A stretch of DNA of 30,582 nt from Utricularia gibba (GCA_002189035.1 NEEC01000339.1:1-30582), one strand, 5' to 3'; positions 1-10,591 are shown, numbered from the stretch's first letter. The notes: generated by a model from the letters alone, not told the origin. Made by a program: numbers and translations.

Positions 1-531
1 CGTAAGACACTTTTCGTTGTGGTTTGTTTTTAATATGTCCACAGTTATGGGACAAACTAACTCCAAATTATACTACTTGGAGCGAATAGGGCTTCCCAAT
101 GGTGTGCTATGAAGAGTTAGCATCTGCATGTTTTGGAAGAGGTGCTTCGTGGACCAGGATGTGCGACATAGTCATTTCATTGCGCATCACCATTCGGGGT
201 GCAGCCGAAAAATCACACGTGCACTGGATTCGTTAAAAGTAAACATTTTTGCGTACCTGGAGTATAATAGTGTTGGGATAAGTGATGCCACGAAATTCAT
301 GATGTAACATGTGACTTTTTTCCATCTTGATCGCATATCCGATGAAGTTTGACACAATATGTTTTGGCTGTTGATTGATGCAATTAGTTGCTATGATACT
401 TCTGATTCTTGATGCACCATTCCCATACACCATGTCTCTAGTGGCTATTTGATTCTTTTGCCGTGTATCTTGTTTGCATCAATTTCGAGAACGAAAAGCA
501 CATTATTAAACGCAGCCACCAAGGAAGGACA
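1..531 (+). repeat. Satellite monomer 1 (A-like)
   Basis: 531 bp. It carries GCAGCCGAAAA, alpha tract, CACAATATG and CTTGTTTGCAT, but GACATAGTC rather than GACCTAGTC. GAGCACGAAT is shortened to GAGCGAAT. It has ACGAAAAGCAC near its end, otherwise seen only in unit 32. Confidence 0.93.
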
Positions 532-1060
532 CGTAAGACACTTTTCGTTGTGGTTTGTTTTAATATGTCCACAGTTATCGGACAAACGTAACTCCAAATT
601 ATACTACTTGGAGCACGAATAGGGCTTCCCAATGGTGTGCTATGAAGAGTTAGGATCTGCATGTTTTGGAAGAGGTGCTTCGTGGACCAGGATGTGCGAC
701 ATAGTCATTTCATTGCGCATCACCATTCGGGTGCAGCCTAAAAATCACACGTGCACTGGATTCGTTAAAAGTAAACATTTTTGCGTACCTGGAGTATAAT
801 AGTGTTGGGATAAGTGATGCCACGAAATTCATGATGTAACATGTGACTTTTTTCCATCTTGATCGCATATCCGATGAAGTTTGACACCATATGTTTTGGC
901 TGTTGATTGATGCAATTAGTTGCCATGATACTTCTGATTCTTGATAACCATTCCCATACACCATGTCTCTAGTGGCTATTTGATTCTTTTTGCCGTGTAT
1001 CTTTGCATCAATTTCGAGAACGAGAAGCACATTATTAAACGCAGCCACCAAGGAAGGACA
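532..1060 (+). repeat. Satellite monomer 2 (alpha)
   Basis: 529 bp. TTATCGG, GTTAGGATCTG, GCAGCCTAAAAA, alpha tract, CACCATATG. A short deletion turns GATGCACCATT into GATAACCATT, and the end is the short form GTATCTTTGCAT. Confidence 0.93.
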
Positions 1061-1585
1061 CGTAAGACACTTTTCGTTGTGGGTTTGTTTTTAATATGTC
1101 CACAGTTATGGACAAACGTAACTCCAATTATACTACTTGGAGCACGAATAGGGCTTCCCAATGGTGTGCTATGAAGAGTTAGGATCTGCATGTTTTGGAA
1201 GAGGTGCTTCGTGACCAGGATGTGCGACATAGTCATTTCATTGCGCATCACCATTCGGGGTGCAGCCTAAAAATCACACGTGCACTGGATTCGTTAAAAG
1301 TAAATATTTTGCATACCTGAGTATAAACAGTGTTGGGATAAGTGATGCCACGAAATTCATGATGTAACATGTGACTTTTTTCCATCTTGATCGCATATCC
1401 GATGAAGTTTGACACCATATGTTTGGCTGTTGATTGATGCAATTAGTTGCCATGATACTTCTGATTCTTGATGCACCATTCCCATACCATGTCTCTAGTG
1501 GCTATTTGATTCTTTTGCCGTGTATCTTTGCATCAATTTCGAGAACGAGAAGCACATTATTAAACGCAGCCACCAAGGAAGGACA
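1061..1585 (+). repeat. Satellite monomer 3 (mixed tract)
   Basis: 525 bp. TTATGGACAA, GTTAGGATCTG, CGTGACC, CACTGGATTCG followed by TAAATATTTTGCATACC and GAGTATAAACAG, which mixes alpha and beta features. CCCATACACC is shortened to CCCATACC. Confidence 0.93.
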
Positions 1586-2113
1586 CGTAAGACACTTTTC
1601 GTTGTGGTTTGTTTTTAATATGTCCACAGTTATGGGACAAACGTAACTCCAAATTATACTACTTGGAGCACGAATAGGGCTTCCCAATGGTGTGCTATGA
1701 AGAGTTAGCATCTGCATGTTTTGGAAGAGGTGCTTCGTGGACCAGGATGTGCGACATAGTCATTTCATTGCGCATCACCATTCGGGGTGCAGCCTAAAAA
1801 TCACACGTGCACTGGATTTGTTAAAAGTAAATTTTGCGTACCTGAGTATACAACAGTGTTGGGATAAGTGATGCCACGAAATTCATGATGTAACATGTGA
1901 CTTTTTTTCCATCTTGATCGCATATCCGATGAAGTTTGACACATATGTTTTGGCTGTTGATTGATGCAATTAGTTGCCATGATACTTCTGATTCTTGATG
2001 CACCATTCCATACACCATGTCTCTAGTGGCTATTTGATTCTTTTGCCGTGTATCTTTGCATCAATTTCGAGAACGAGAAGCACATTATTAAACGCAGCCA
2101 CCAAGGAAGGACA
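1586..2113 (+). repeat. Satellite monomer 4 (mixed tract)
   Basis: 528 bp. TTATGGG, GTTAGCATCTG, CACTGGATTTG, a shortened TAAATTTTGCG and a beta-like end GAGTATACAACAG. CACCATATG is reduced to CACATATG. Confidence 0.93.
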
Positions 2114-2637
2114 CGTAAGACACTTTTCGTTGTGGTTTTTTTAATATGTCCACAGTTATCGGACAAACGTAACTCCAATTATACTACTTGGAGCACGAAT
2201 AGGGCTTCCCAATGGTGTGCTATGAAGAGTTAGGATCTGCATGTTTTGGAAGAGGTGCTTCGTGGACCAGGATGTGCGACATAGTCATTTCATTGCGCAT
2301 CACCATTCGGGGTGCAGCCTAAAAATCACACGTGCACTGGATTTGTTAAAAAACATTTTGCATATCCTGAGTATACAAAGTGTTGGGATAAGTGATGCCA
2401 CGAAATTCATGATGTAACATGTGACTTTTTCCATCTTGATCGCATATCCGATGAAGTTTGACACATGTTTTTTGTGTTGATTGATGCAATTAGTTGCCAT
2501 GATACTTCTGATTCTTGATACACCATTCCCATACACCATGTCTCTAGTGGCTATTTGATTCTTTTGCCGTGTATCCCATTTGCATCAATTTCGAGAACGA
2601 GAAGCACATTATTAAACGCAGCCACCAAGGAAGGACA
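2114..2637 (+). repeat. Satellite monomer 5 (mixed, shortened)
   Basis: 524 bp. TTATCGG, GTTAGGATCTG, CACTGGATTTG, then AAAACATTTTGCATATCC and GAGTATACAAAG. The segment after TTTGACAC is collapsed to ATGTTTTTTGTGTTG. It has GATACACC in place of GATGCACC and the CCCATTTGCAT end. Confidence 0.93.
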
Positions 2638-3165
2638 CGTAAGACACTTTTCGTTGTGGTTTGTTTTTAATATGTCCACAGTTATGGGACAAACGTAACT
2701 CCAAATTATACTTCTTGGAGCACGAATAGGGCTTCCCAATGGTGTGCTATGAAGAGTTAGCATCTGCATGTTTTGGAAGAGGTGCTTCGTGGACCAGGAT
2801 GTGCGACATAGTCATTTCATTGCGCATCACCATTCGGGGTGCAGCCTAAAAATCACACGTGCACTGGATTCGTTAAAAGTAAACATTTTGCGTACCTGAG
2901 TATAAAAGTGTTGGGATAAGTGATGCACGAAATTCATGATGTAACATGTGACTTTTTTCCATCTTGATCGCATATCCGATGAAGTTTGACACCATATGTT
3001 TTGGCTGTTGATTGATGCAATTAGTTGCCATGATACTTCTGATTCTTGATGCACCATTCCCATACACCATGTCTCTAGTGGCTATTTGATTCTTTTGCCG
3101 TGTATCTTTGCATCAATTTCGAGAACGAGAAGCACATTATTAAACGCAGCCACCAAGGAAGGACA
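2638..3165 (+). repeat. Satellite monomer 6 (mixed tract, TTCTTGG marker)
   Basis: 528 bp. TTATGGG, the first TATACTTCTTGG marker, GTTAGCATCTG, CACTGGATTCG, TAAACATTTTGCG and a shortened GAGTATAAAAG. The end is GTATCTTTGCAT. Confidence 0.93.
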
Positions 3166-3697
3166 CGTAAGACACTTTTCGTTGTGGTTTGTTTTTAATA
3201 TGTCCACAGTTATGGACAAACGTAACTCCAAATTATACTACTTGGAGCACGAATAGGGCTTCCCAATGGTGTGCTATGAAGAGTTAGCATCTGCATGTTT
3301 TGGAAGAGGTGCTTCGTGGACCAGGATGTGCGACATAGTCATTTCATTGCGCATCACCATTCGGGTGCAGCCTAAAAAATCACACGTGCACTGGATTCGT
3401 TAAAATAAACATTTTTGCGTACCTGAGTATAAACAGTGTTGGGATAAGTGATGCCACGAAATTCATGATGTAACATGTGACTTTTTTCCATCTTGATCGC
3501 ATATCCGATGAAGTTTGACACCATATGTTTTGGCTGTTGATTGATGCAATTAGTTGCCATGATACTTCTGATTCTTGATGCACCATTCCCATACACCATG
3601 TCTCTAGTGGCTATTTGATTCTTTTGCCGTGTATCCCATTTGCATCAATTTCGAGAACGAGAAGCACATTATTAAACGCAGCCACCAAGGAAGGACA
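3166..3697 (+). repeat. Satellite monomer 7 (mixed tract)
   Basis: 532 bp. TTATGGACAA, GTTAGCATCTG, GCAGCCTAAAAAA, AATAAACATTTTTGCG and GAGTATAAACAG. CACCATATG and the CCCATTTGCAT end. Confidence 0.93.
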
Positions 3698-4226
3698 CGT
3701 AAGACACTTTTCGTTGTGGTTTGTTTTTAATATGTCCACAGTTATGGGACAAACGTAACTCCAAATTATACTACTTGGAGCACGAATAGGGCTTCCCAAT
3801 GGTGTGCTATGAAGAGTTAGCATCTGCATGTTTTGGAAGAGGTGCTTCGTGGACCAGGATGTGCGACATAGTCATTTCATTGCGCATCACCATTCGGGGT
3901 GCAGCCTAAAAATCACACGTGCACTGGATTCGTTAAAAAATAAACATTTTTGCGTACCTGGTATAAATAGTGTTGGGATAAGTGATGCCACGAAATTCAT
4001 GATGTAACATGTGACTTTTTTCCATCTTGATCGCATATCCGATGAAGTTTGACACCATATGTTTTGGCTGTTGATTGATGCAATTAGTTGCTATGATACT
4101 CTGATTCTTGATGCACCATTCCTTAAACCATGTCTCTAGTGGCTATTTGATTCTTTTGCCGTGTATCTTTGCATCAATTTCGAGAACGAGAAGCACATTA
4201 TTAAACGCAGCCACCAAGGAAGGACA
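3698..4226 (+). repeat. Satellite monomer 8 (mixed tract)
   Basis: 529 bp. TTATGGG, GTTAGCATCTG, a lengthened A run before TAAACATTTTTGCG, then GGTATAAATAG. GTTGCTATG and an unusual CCTTAAACC before ATGTCTCTAG. Confidence 0.93.
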
Positions 4227-4286
4227 CGTAAGACACTTTTCGTTGTGGTTTGTTTTAATATGTCCACAGTTATGGGACAAACGTAA

Positions 4287-4308
4287 CTCCAAATTATACT
4301 ACTTGGAG
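4287..4308. other. Inverted repeat in each monomer: CTCCAA/TTGGAG (example in unit 9)
   Basis: CTCCAA at 4287-4292 and TTGGAG at 4303-4308 are perfect reverse complements around a 10-base AT-rich loop. Both arms are retained in most units, in A, S, M and TTCTTGG forms alike, although small deletions break an arm in some copies. A six-base stem is a modest hairpin and no function is known. Confidence 0.6.
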
Positions 4309-4336
4309 CACGAATAGGGCTTCCCAATGGTGTGCT
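4307..4336. other. Inverted repeat AGCAC/GTGCT with inner GGG/CCC (example in unit 9)
   Basis: AGCAC at 4307-4311 pairs with GTGCT at 4332-4336, and inside it GGG at 4317-4319 faces CCC at 4323-4325. It shares two bases with the CTCCAA/TTGGAG stem, so both cannot be fully formed together. It is lost in S units, where AGCAC becomes AGCTC. Confidence 0.45.
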
Positions 4337-4460
4337 ATGAAGAGTTAGCATCTGCATGTTTTGGAAGAGGTGCTTCGTGGACCAGGATGTGCGACCTAGT
4401 CATTTCATTGCGCATCACCATTCGGGTGCAGCCGAAAAAATCACACGTGCACTGGATTCG

Positions 4461-4498
4461 TTAAAAGTAAACATTTTTGCGTACCTGGAGTATAATAG
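4461..4498 (+). other. Variable tract, alpha form (example in unit 9)
   Basis: This stretch, from TTAAAAGTAAAC to GGAGTATAATAG, is the most variable part of the unit. It differs between units in both substitutions and length, while the 180 or so bases spanning the unit boundary are much more constant. Compare the beta form at 9768-9808. Confidence 0.75.
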
Positions 4499-4758
4499 TG
4501 TTGGGATAAGTGATGCCACGAAATTCATGATGTAACATGTGACTTTTTTCCATCTTGATCGCATATCCGATGAAGTTTGACACAATATGTTTTGGCTGTT
4601 GATTGATGCAATTAGTTGCTATGATACTTCTGATTCTTGATGCACCATTCCCTTACACCATGTCTCTAGTGGCTATTTGATTCTTTTGCCGTGTATCTTG
4701 TTTGCATCAATTTCGAGAACGAGAAGCACATATTAAACGCAGCCACCAAGGAAGGACA

Positions 4759-5289
4759 CGTAAGACACTTTTCGTTGTGGTTTGTTTTTAATATGTCCAC
4801 AGTTATCGGACAAACGAACTCCAAATTATACTACTTGGAGCACGAATAGGGCTTCCAATGGTGTGCTATGAAGAGTTAGGATCTGCATGTTTTGGAAGAG
4901 GTGCTTCGTGGACCAGGATGTGCGACATAGTCATTTCATTGCGCATCACCATTCGGGGTGCAGCCTAAAAATCACACGTGCACTGGATTCGTTAAAAGTA
5001 AACATTTTTGCGTACCTGGAGTATAATAGTGTTGGGATAAGTGATGCCACGAAATTCATGATGTAACATGTGACTTTTTTCCATCTTGATCGCATATCCG
5101 ATGAAGTTTGACACCATATGTTTTGGCTGTTGATTGATGCAATTAGTTGCCATGATACTTCTGATTCTTGATGCACCATTCCCTTACACCATGTCTCTAG
5201 TGGCTATTTGATTCTTTTGCCGTGTATCTTTTTGCATCAATTTCGAGAACGAGAAGCACATTATTAAACGCAGCCACCAAGGAAGGACA
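4759..5289 (+). repeat. Satellite monomer 10 (alpha)
   Basis: 531 bp. TTATCGG, CGAACTCC (one base shorter than CGAAACTCC or CGTAACTCC), GAGCACGAATAGGG, GTTAGGATCTG, GCAGCCTAAAAA, alpha tract. It follows an A unit, as unit 2 does. Confidence 0.93.
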
Positions 5290-5817
5290 CGTAAGACACT
5301 TTTCGTTGTGGTTTGTTTTTAATATGTCCACAGTTATGGACAAACGTAACTCCAAATTATACTACTTGGAGCACGAATAGGGCTTCCCAATGGTGTGCTA
5401 TGAAGAGTTAGCATCTGCATGTTTTGGAAGAGGTGCTTCGTGGACCAGGATGTGCGACATAGTCATTTCATTGCGCATCACCATTCGGGGGCAGCCGAAA
5501 AATCACACGTGCACTGGATTCGTTAAAAGTAAACATTTTTGCGTACCTGGAGTATAATAGTGTTGGGATAAGTGATGCCACGAAATTCATGATGTAACAT
5601 GTGACTTTTTTCCATCTTGATCGCATATCCGATGAAGTTTGACACATATGTTTTGGCTGTTGATTGATGCAATTAGTTGCTATGATACTTCTGATTCTTG
5701 ATGCACCATTCCCATACACCATGTCTCTAGTGGCTATTTGATTCTTTTGCCGTGTATCTTTGCATCAATTTCGAGAACGAGAAGCACATTATTAAACGCA
5801 GCCACCAAGGAAGGACA
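5290..5817 (+). repeat. Satellite monomer 11 (A-like)
   Basis: 528 bp. TTATGGACAA, GTTAGCATCTG, CGGGGGCAGCCGAAAAA (one T lost before GCAG), alpha tract, CACATATG, GTTGCTATG. Confidence 0.93.
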
Positions 5818-6352
5818 CGTAAGACACTTTTCGTTGTGGTTTGTTTTTAATATGTCCACAGTTATGGGACAAACGTAAACTCCAAATTATACTACTTGGA
5901 GCACGAATAGGGCTTCCCAATGGTGTGCTATGAAGAGTTAGCATCTGCATGTTTTGGAAGAGGTGCTTCGTGGACCAGGATGTGCGACATAGTCATTTCA
6001 TTGCGCATCACCATTCGGGGTGCAGCCGAAAAAATCACACGTGCACTGGATTCGTTAAAAGTAAACATTTTTGCGTACCTGGAGTATAATAGTGTTGGGA
6101 TAAGTGATGCCACGAAATTCATGATGTAACATGTGACTTTTTTCCATCTTGATCGCATATCCGATGAAGTTTGACACAATATGTTTTGGCTGTTGATTGA
6201 TGCAATTAGTTGCCATGATACTTCTGATTCTTGATGCACCATTCCCATACACCATGTCTCTAGTGGCTATTTGATTCTTTGCCGTGTATCTTGTTTGCAT
6301 CAATTTCGAGAACGAGAAGCACATTATTAAACGCAGCCACCAAGGAAGGACA
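5818..6352 (+). repeat. Satellite monomer 12 (A-like)
   Basis: 535 bp. TTATGGG, an extra A in CGTAAACTCC, GTTAGCATCTG, GCAGCCGAAAAAA, alpha tract, CACAATATG, CTTGTTTGCAT. Confidence 0.93.
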
Positions 6353-6880
6353 CGTAAGACACTTTTCGTTGTGGTTTGTTTTTAATATGTCCACAGTTAT
6401 CGGACAAACGTAACTCCAAATTATACTACTTGGAGCACGAATAGGGCTTCCCAATGGTGTGCTATGAAGAGTTAGGATCTGCATGTTTTGGAAGAGGTGC
6501 TTCGTGACCAGGATGTGCGACATAGTCATTTCATTGCGCATCACCATTCGGGTGCAGCCTAAAAATCACACGTGCACTGGATTCGTTAAAAGTAAACATT
6601 TTTGCGTACCTGGAGTATAATAGTGTTGGGATAAGTGATGCCACGAAATTCATGATGTAACATGTGACTTTTTTCCATCTTGATCGCATATCCGATGAAG
6701 TTTGACACCATATGTTTTGGCTGTTGATTGATGCAATTAGTTGCCATGATACTTCTGATTCTTGATGCACCATTCCCACACCATGTCTCTAGTGGCTATT
6801 TGATTTTTGCCGTGTATCCCATTTGCATCAATTTCGAGAACGAGAAGCACATTATTAAACGCAGCCACCAAGGAAGGACA
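6353..6880 (+). repeat. Satellite monomer 13 (alpha)
   Basis: 528 bp. TTATCGG, GTTAGGATCTG, CGTGACC, GCAGCCTAAAAA, alpha tract, CCCACACC with a two-base loss, CCCATTTGCAT. Its 5' half is like type S except for GAGCACGAATAGGG and CGTAACTCC. Confidence 0.93.
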
Positions 6881-7411
6881 CGTAAGACACTTTTCGTTGT
6901 GGTTTGTTTTTAATATGTCCACAGTTATCGGACAAACGTAACTCCAAATTATACTACTTGGAGCACGAATAGGGCTTCCCAATGGTGTGCTATGAAGAGT
7001 TAGGATCTGCATGTTTGGAAGAGGTGCTTCGTGGACCAGGATGTGCGACATAGTCATTTCATTGCGCATCACCATTCGGGGTGCAGCCTAAAAATCACAC
7101 GTGCACCGGATTTGTTAAAAATAAAATTTACGTACCTGAGTATAAACAGTGTTGGGATAAGTGATGCCACGAAATTCATGATGTAACATGTGACTTTTTT
7201 TCCATCTTGATCGCATATCCGATGAAGTTTGACACCATATGTTTTGGCTGTTGATTGATGCAATTAGTTGCCATGATACTTCTGATTCTTGATGCACCAT
7301 TCCCATACACCATGTCTCTAGTGGCTATTTGATTCTTTTGCCGTGTATCTTGTTTGCATCAATTTCGAGAACGAGAAGCACATTATTAAACGCAGCCACC
7401 AAGGAAGGACA
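6881..7411 (+). repeat. Satellite monomer 14 (beta-like, shortened tract)
   Basis: 531 bp. TTATCGG, GTTAGGATCTG, the first CACCGGATTTG, then AATAAAATTTACG and GAGTATAAACAG. It ends with CTTGTTTGCAT. Zone II is taken to begin here. Confidence 0.93.
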
Positions 7412-7939
7412 CGTAAGACACTTTTCGTTGTGGTTTGTTTTTAATATGTCCACAGTTATGGGACAAACGTAACTCCAAATTATACTTCTTGGAGCACGAA
7501 TAGGGCTTCCCAATGGTGTGCTATGAAGAGTTAGCATCTGCATGTTTTGGAAGAGGTGCTTCGTGGACCAGGATGTGCGACATAGTCATTTCATTGCGCA
7601 TCACCATTCGGGGTGCAGCCTAAAAATCACACGTGCACTGGATTCGTTAAAAAAAATTTTTGCGTACCTGAGTATAAACAGTGTTGGGATAAGTGATGCC
7701 ACGAAATTCATGATGTAACATGTGACTTTTTCCATCTTGATCGCATATCCGATGAAGTTTGACACCATATGTTTTGGCTGTTGATTGATGCAATTAGTTG
7801 CCATGATACTTCTGATTCTTGATGCACCATTCCCATACACCATGTCTCTAGTGGCTATTTGATTCTTTTGCCGTGTATCATTTGCATCAATTTCGAGAAC
7901 GAGAAGCACATTATTAAACGCAGCCACCAAGGAAGGACA
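7412..7939 (+). repeat. Satellite monomer 15 (mixed, TTCTTGG marker)
   Basis: 528 bp. TTATGGG, TATACTTCTTGG, GTTAGCATCTG, CACTGGATTCG, an A run into TTTTTGCG, GAGTATAAACAG. The end is the short form ATCATTTGCAT. Confidence 0.93.
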
Positions 7940-8472
7940 CGTAAGACACTTTTCGTTGTGGTTGTTTTTAATATGTCCACAGTTATCGGACAAACGTAAC
8001 TCCATATTATACTACTTGGAGCACGAATAGGGCTTCCCAATGGTGTGCTATGAAGAGTTAGGATCTGCATGTTTTGGAAGAGGTGCTTCGTGGACCAGGA
8101 TGTGCGACATAGTCATTTCATTGCGCATCACCATTCGGGGTGCAGCCTAAAAATCACACGTGCACTGGATTTGTTAAAAATAAATATTTACGCATACCTG
8201 AGTATACAACAGTGTTGGGATAAGTGATGCCACGAAATTCATGATGTAACATGTGACTTTTTTCCATCTTGATCGCATATCCGATGAAGTTTGACACCAT
8301 ATGTTTTGGCTGTTGATTGATGCAATTAGTTGCCATGATACTTCTGATTCTTGATGCACCATTCCCATACACCATGTCTCTAGTGGCTATTTGATTCTTT
8401 TGCCGTGTATCCATTTGCATCAATTTCGAGAACGAGAAGCACATTATTAAACGCAGCCACCAAGGAAGGACA
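7940..8472 (+). repeat. Satellite monomer 16 (beta)
   Basis: 533 bp. TTATCGG, GTTAGGATCTG, CACTGGATTTG, beta tract ending GAGTATACAACAG, CACCATATG, ATCCATTTGCAT. Confidence 0.93.
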
Positions 8473-9003
8473 CGTAAGACACTTTTCGTTGTGGTTTGTT
8501 TTTAATATGTCCACAGTTATGGGACAAACGTAACTCCAAATTATACTTCTTGGAGCACGAATAGGGCTTCCCAATGGTGTGCTATGAAGAGTTAGCATCT
8601 GCATGTTTTGGAAGAGCTTCGTGGACCAGGATGTGTGCGACATAGTCATTTCATTGCGCATCACCATTCGGGGTGCAGCCTAAAAATCACACGTGCACTG
8701 GATTCGTTAAAAATAAATATTTACGCATATCCTGGAGTATAAACAGTGTTGGGATAAGTGATGCCACGAAATTCATGATGTAACATGTGACTTTTTCCAT
8801 CTTGATCGCATATCCGATGAAGTTTGACACCATGTTTTGGCTGTTGATTGATGCAATTAGTTGCTATGATACTTCTGATTCTTGATGCACCATTCCCATA
8901 CACCATGTCTCTAGTGGCTATTTGATTCTTTTGCCGTGTATCCATTTGCATCAATTTCGAGAACGAGAAGCACATTATTAAACGCAGCCACCAAGGAAGG
9001 ACA
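8473..9003 (+). repeat. Satellite monomer 17 (beta, TTCTTGG marker)
   Basis: 531 bp. TTATGGG, TATACTTCTTGG, a three-base loss giving GGAAGAGCTTCG, a duplicated GT in GATGTGTGCGAC, CACTGGATTCG with the beta tract but GGAGTATAAACAG. Confidence 0.93.
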
Positions 9004-9533
9004 CGTAAGACACTTTTCGTTGTGGTTTGTTTTTAATATGTCCACAGTTATGGGACAAACGTAACTCCAAATTATACTACTTGGAGCACGAATAGGGCTT
9101 CCCAATGGTGTGCTATGAAGAGTTAGCATCTGCATGTTTTGGAAGAGGTGCTTCGTGGACCAGGATGTGCGACATAGTCATTTCATTGCGCATCACCATT
9201 CGGGGTGCAGCTAAAAATCACACGTGCACTGGATTTGTTAAAAGTAAATATTTACGCGTACCTGAGTATAAACAGTTGGGATAAGTGATGCCACGAAATT
9301 CATGATGTAACATGTGACTTTTTTCCATCTTGATCGCATATCCGATGAAGTTTGACACCATATGTTTTGGCTGTTGATTGATGCAATTAGTTGCCATGAT
9401 ACTTCTGATTCTTGATGCACCATTCCCATACACCATGTCTCTAGTGGCTATTTGATTCTTTTGCCGTGTATCCATTTGCATCAATTTCGAGAACGAGAAG
9501 CACATTATTAAACGCAGCCACCAAGGAAGGACA
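9004..9533 (+). repeat. Satellite monomer 18 (beta/alpha mixed)
   Basis: 530 bp. TTATGGG, GTTAGCATCTG, GCAGCTAAAAA, CACTGGATTTG, AGTAAATATTTACGCGTACC (beta start, alpha CGTACC), GAGTATAAACAGTTGGG with the following GTG shortened. Confidence 0.93.
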
Positions 9534-10062
9534 CGTAAGACACTTTTCGTTGTGGTTTGTTTTTAATATGTCCACAGTTATGGGACAAACGTAACTCCAA
9601 ATTATACTTCTTGGAGCACGAATAGGGCTTCCCAATGGTGTGCTATGAAGAGTTAGCATCTGCATGTTTTGGAAGAGGTGCTTCGTGGACCAGGATGTGC
9701 GACATAGTCATTTCATTGCGCATCACCATTCGGGGTGCAGCCTAAAAATCACACGTGCACCGGATTTGTTAAAAATAAATATTTACGCATATCCTGAGTA
9801 TACAACAGTGTTGGGATAAGTGATGCCACGAAATTCATGATGTAACATGTGACTTTTTTCCATCTTGATCGCATATCCGATGAAGTTTGACACCATACGT
9901 TTTGGCTGTTGATTGATGCAATTAGTTGCTATGATACTTCTGATTCTTGATGCACCATTCCCAGCATGTCTCTAGTGGCTATTTGATTCTTTTGCCGTGT
10001 ATCTTTGCATCAATTTCGAGAACGAGAAGCACATTATTAAACGCAGCCACCAAGGAAGGACA
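9534..10062 (+). repeat. Satellite monomer 19 (beta, TTCTTGG marker)
   Basis: 529 bp. TTATGGG, TATACTTCTTGG, CACCGGATTTG, full beta tract with GCATATCC and GAGTATACAACAG, CACCATACG, GTTGCTATG. CCCATACACCATG is shortened to CCCAGCATG. Confidence 0.93.
9768..9808 (+). other. Variable tract, beta form (example in unit 19)
   Basis: Here the tract reads TTAAAAATAAATATTTACGC, then ATATCC and GAGTATACAACAG, preceded by CACCGGATTTG. It differs from alpha at many linked positions, so it is a haplotype rather than scattered mutation. Confidence 0.75.
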
Positions 10063-10591
10063 CGTAAGACACTTTTCGTTGTGGTTTGTTTTTAATATGT
10101 CCACAGTTATGGGACAAACGTAACTCCAAATTATACTACTTGGAGCACGAATAGGGCTTCCCAATGGTGTGCTATGAAGAGTTAGCATCTGCATGTTTTG
10201 GAAGAGGTGCTTCGTGGACCAGGATGTGCGACATAGTCATTTCATTGCGCATCACCATTCGGGGTGCAGCCTAAAAATCACACGTGCACTGGATTCGTTA
10301 AAAGTAAACATTTTTGCGTACCTGGAGTATAATAGTGTTGGGATAAGTGATGCCACGAAATTCATGATGTAACATGTGACTTTTTCCATCTTGATCGCAT
10401 ATCCGATGAAGTTTGACACCATATGTTTTGGCTGTTGATTGATGCAATTAGTTGCCATGATACTTCTGATTCTTGATGCACCATTCCCATACACCATGTC
10501 TCTAGTGGCTATTTGATTCTTTTGCCGTGTATCTTGCATCAATTTCGAGAACGAGAAGCACATTATTAAACGCAGCCACCAAGGAAGGACA
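10063..10591 (+). repeat. Satellite monomer 20 (alpha)
   Basis: 529 bp. TTATGGG, GTTAGCATCTG, CACTGGATTCG, alpha tract within an otherwise beta zone, CACCATATG, and the shortest end form ATCTTGCAT. Confidence 0.93.

Larger units (their letters stand above)
4227..4758 (+). repeat. Satellite monomer 9 (A)
   Basis: 532 bp. This is the clearest A unit of the left half: GACCTAGTC, GCAGCCGAAAAAA, alpha tract, CACAATATG, CCCTTACACC, CTTGTTTGCAT, then CACATATT with one base lost. It is used for the example hairpin coordinates. Confidence 0.94.
1..6880 (+). repeat. Array zone I (units 1-13), alpha-tract and intermediate units
   Basis: Units 1, 2 and 9-13 carry the alpha tract; units 3-8 carry shorter intermediates ending in GAGTATAAACAG, GAGTATACAACAG or GTATAAATAG. 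All units have GAGCACGAATAGGG or a deletion form of it. Neither the SacI-type S marker nor the CGCGTAAG start occurs. No regular multi-unit period is evident here. Confidence 0.75.

Noticed and set aside
218-228. CACGTG (G-box-like) and ATTTGCAT (octamer-like) in many units
   Set aside because: Short motifs expected by chance, with no adjacent gene or promoter structure. Their repetition follows from the array.
351-364. TTGACA and TATAAT words resembling a bacterial promoter
   Set aside because: They are not at promoter spacing from each other (TATAAT lies about 85 bases upstream of TTGACA), and nothing else suggests bacterial DNA.
180-425. Possible internal duplication within the monomer (CACCATTC at two places, GATGCA twice)
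   Set aside because: The shared words are eight bases or fewer and the surrounding sequence does not align convincingly, so I do not claim the unit arose from smaller repeats.
480-500. CENP-B box candidate near TTTCGAGAACGAGAAG
   Set aside because: The box needs the pattern TTCG, four bases, A, two bases, CGGG. This site and the reverse strand near GAATCGGG fail the A and CGGG positions.
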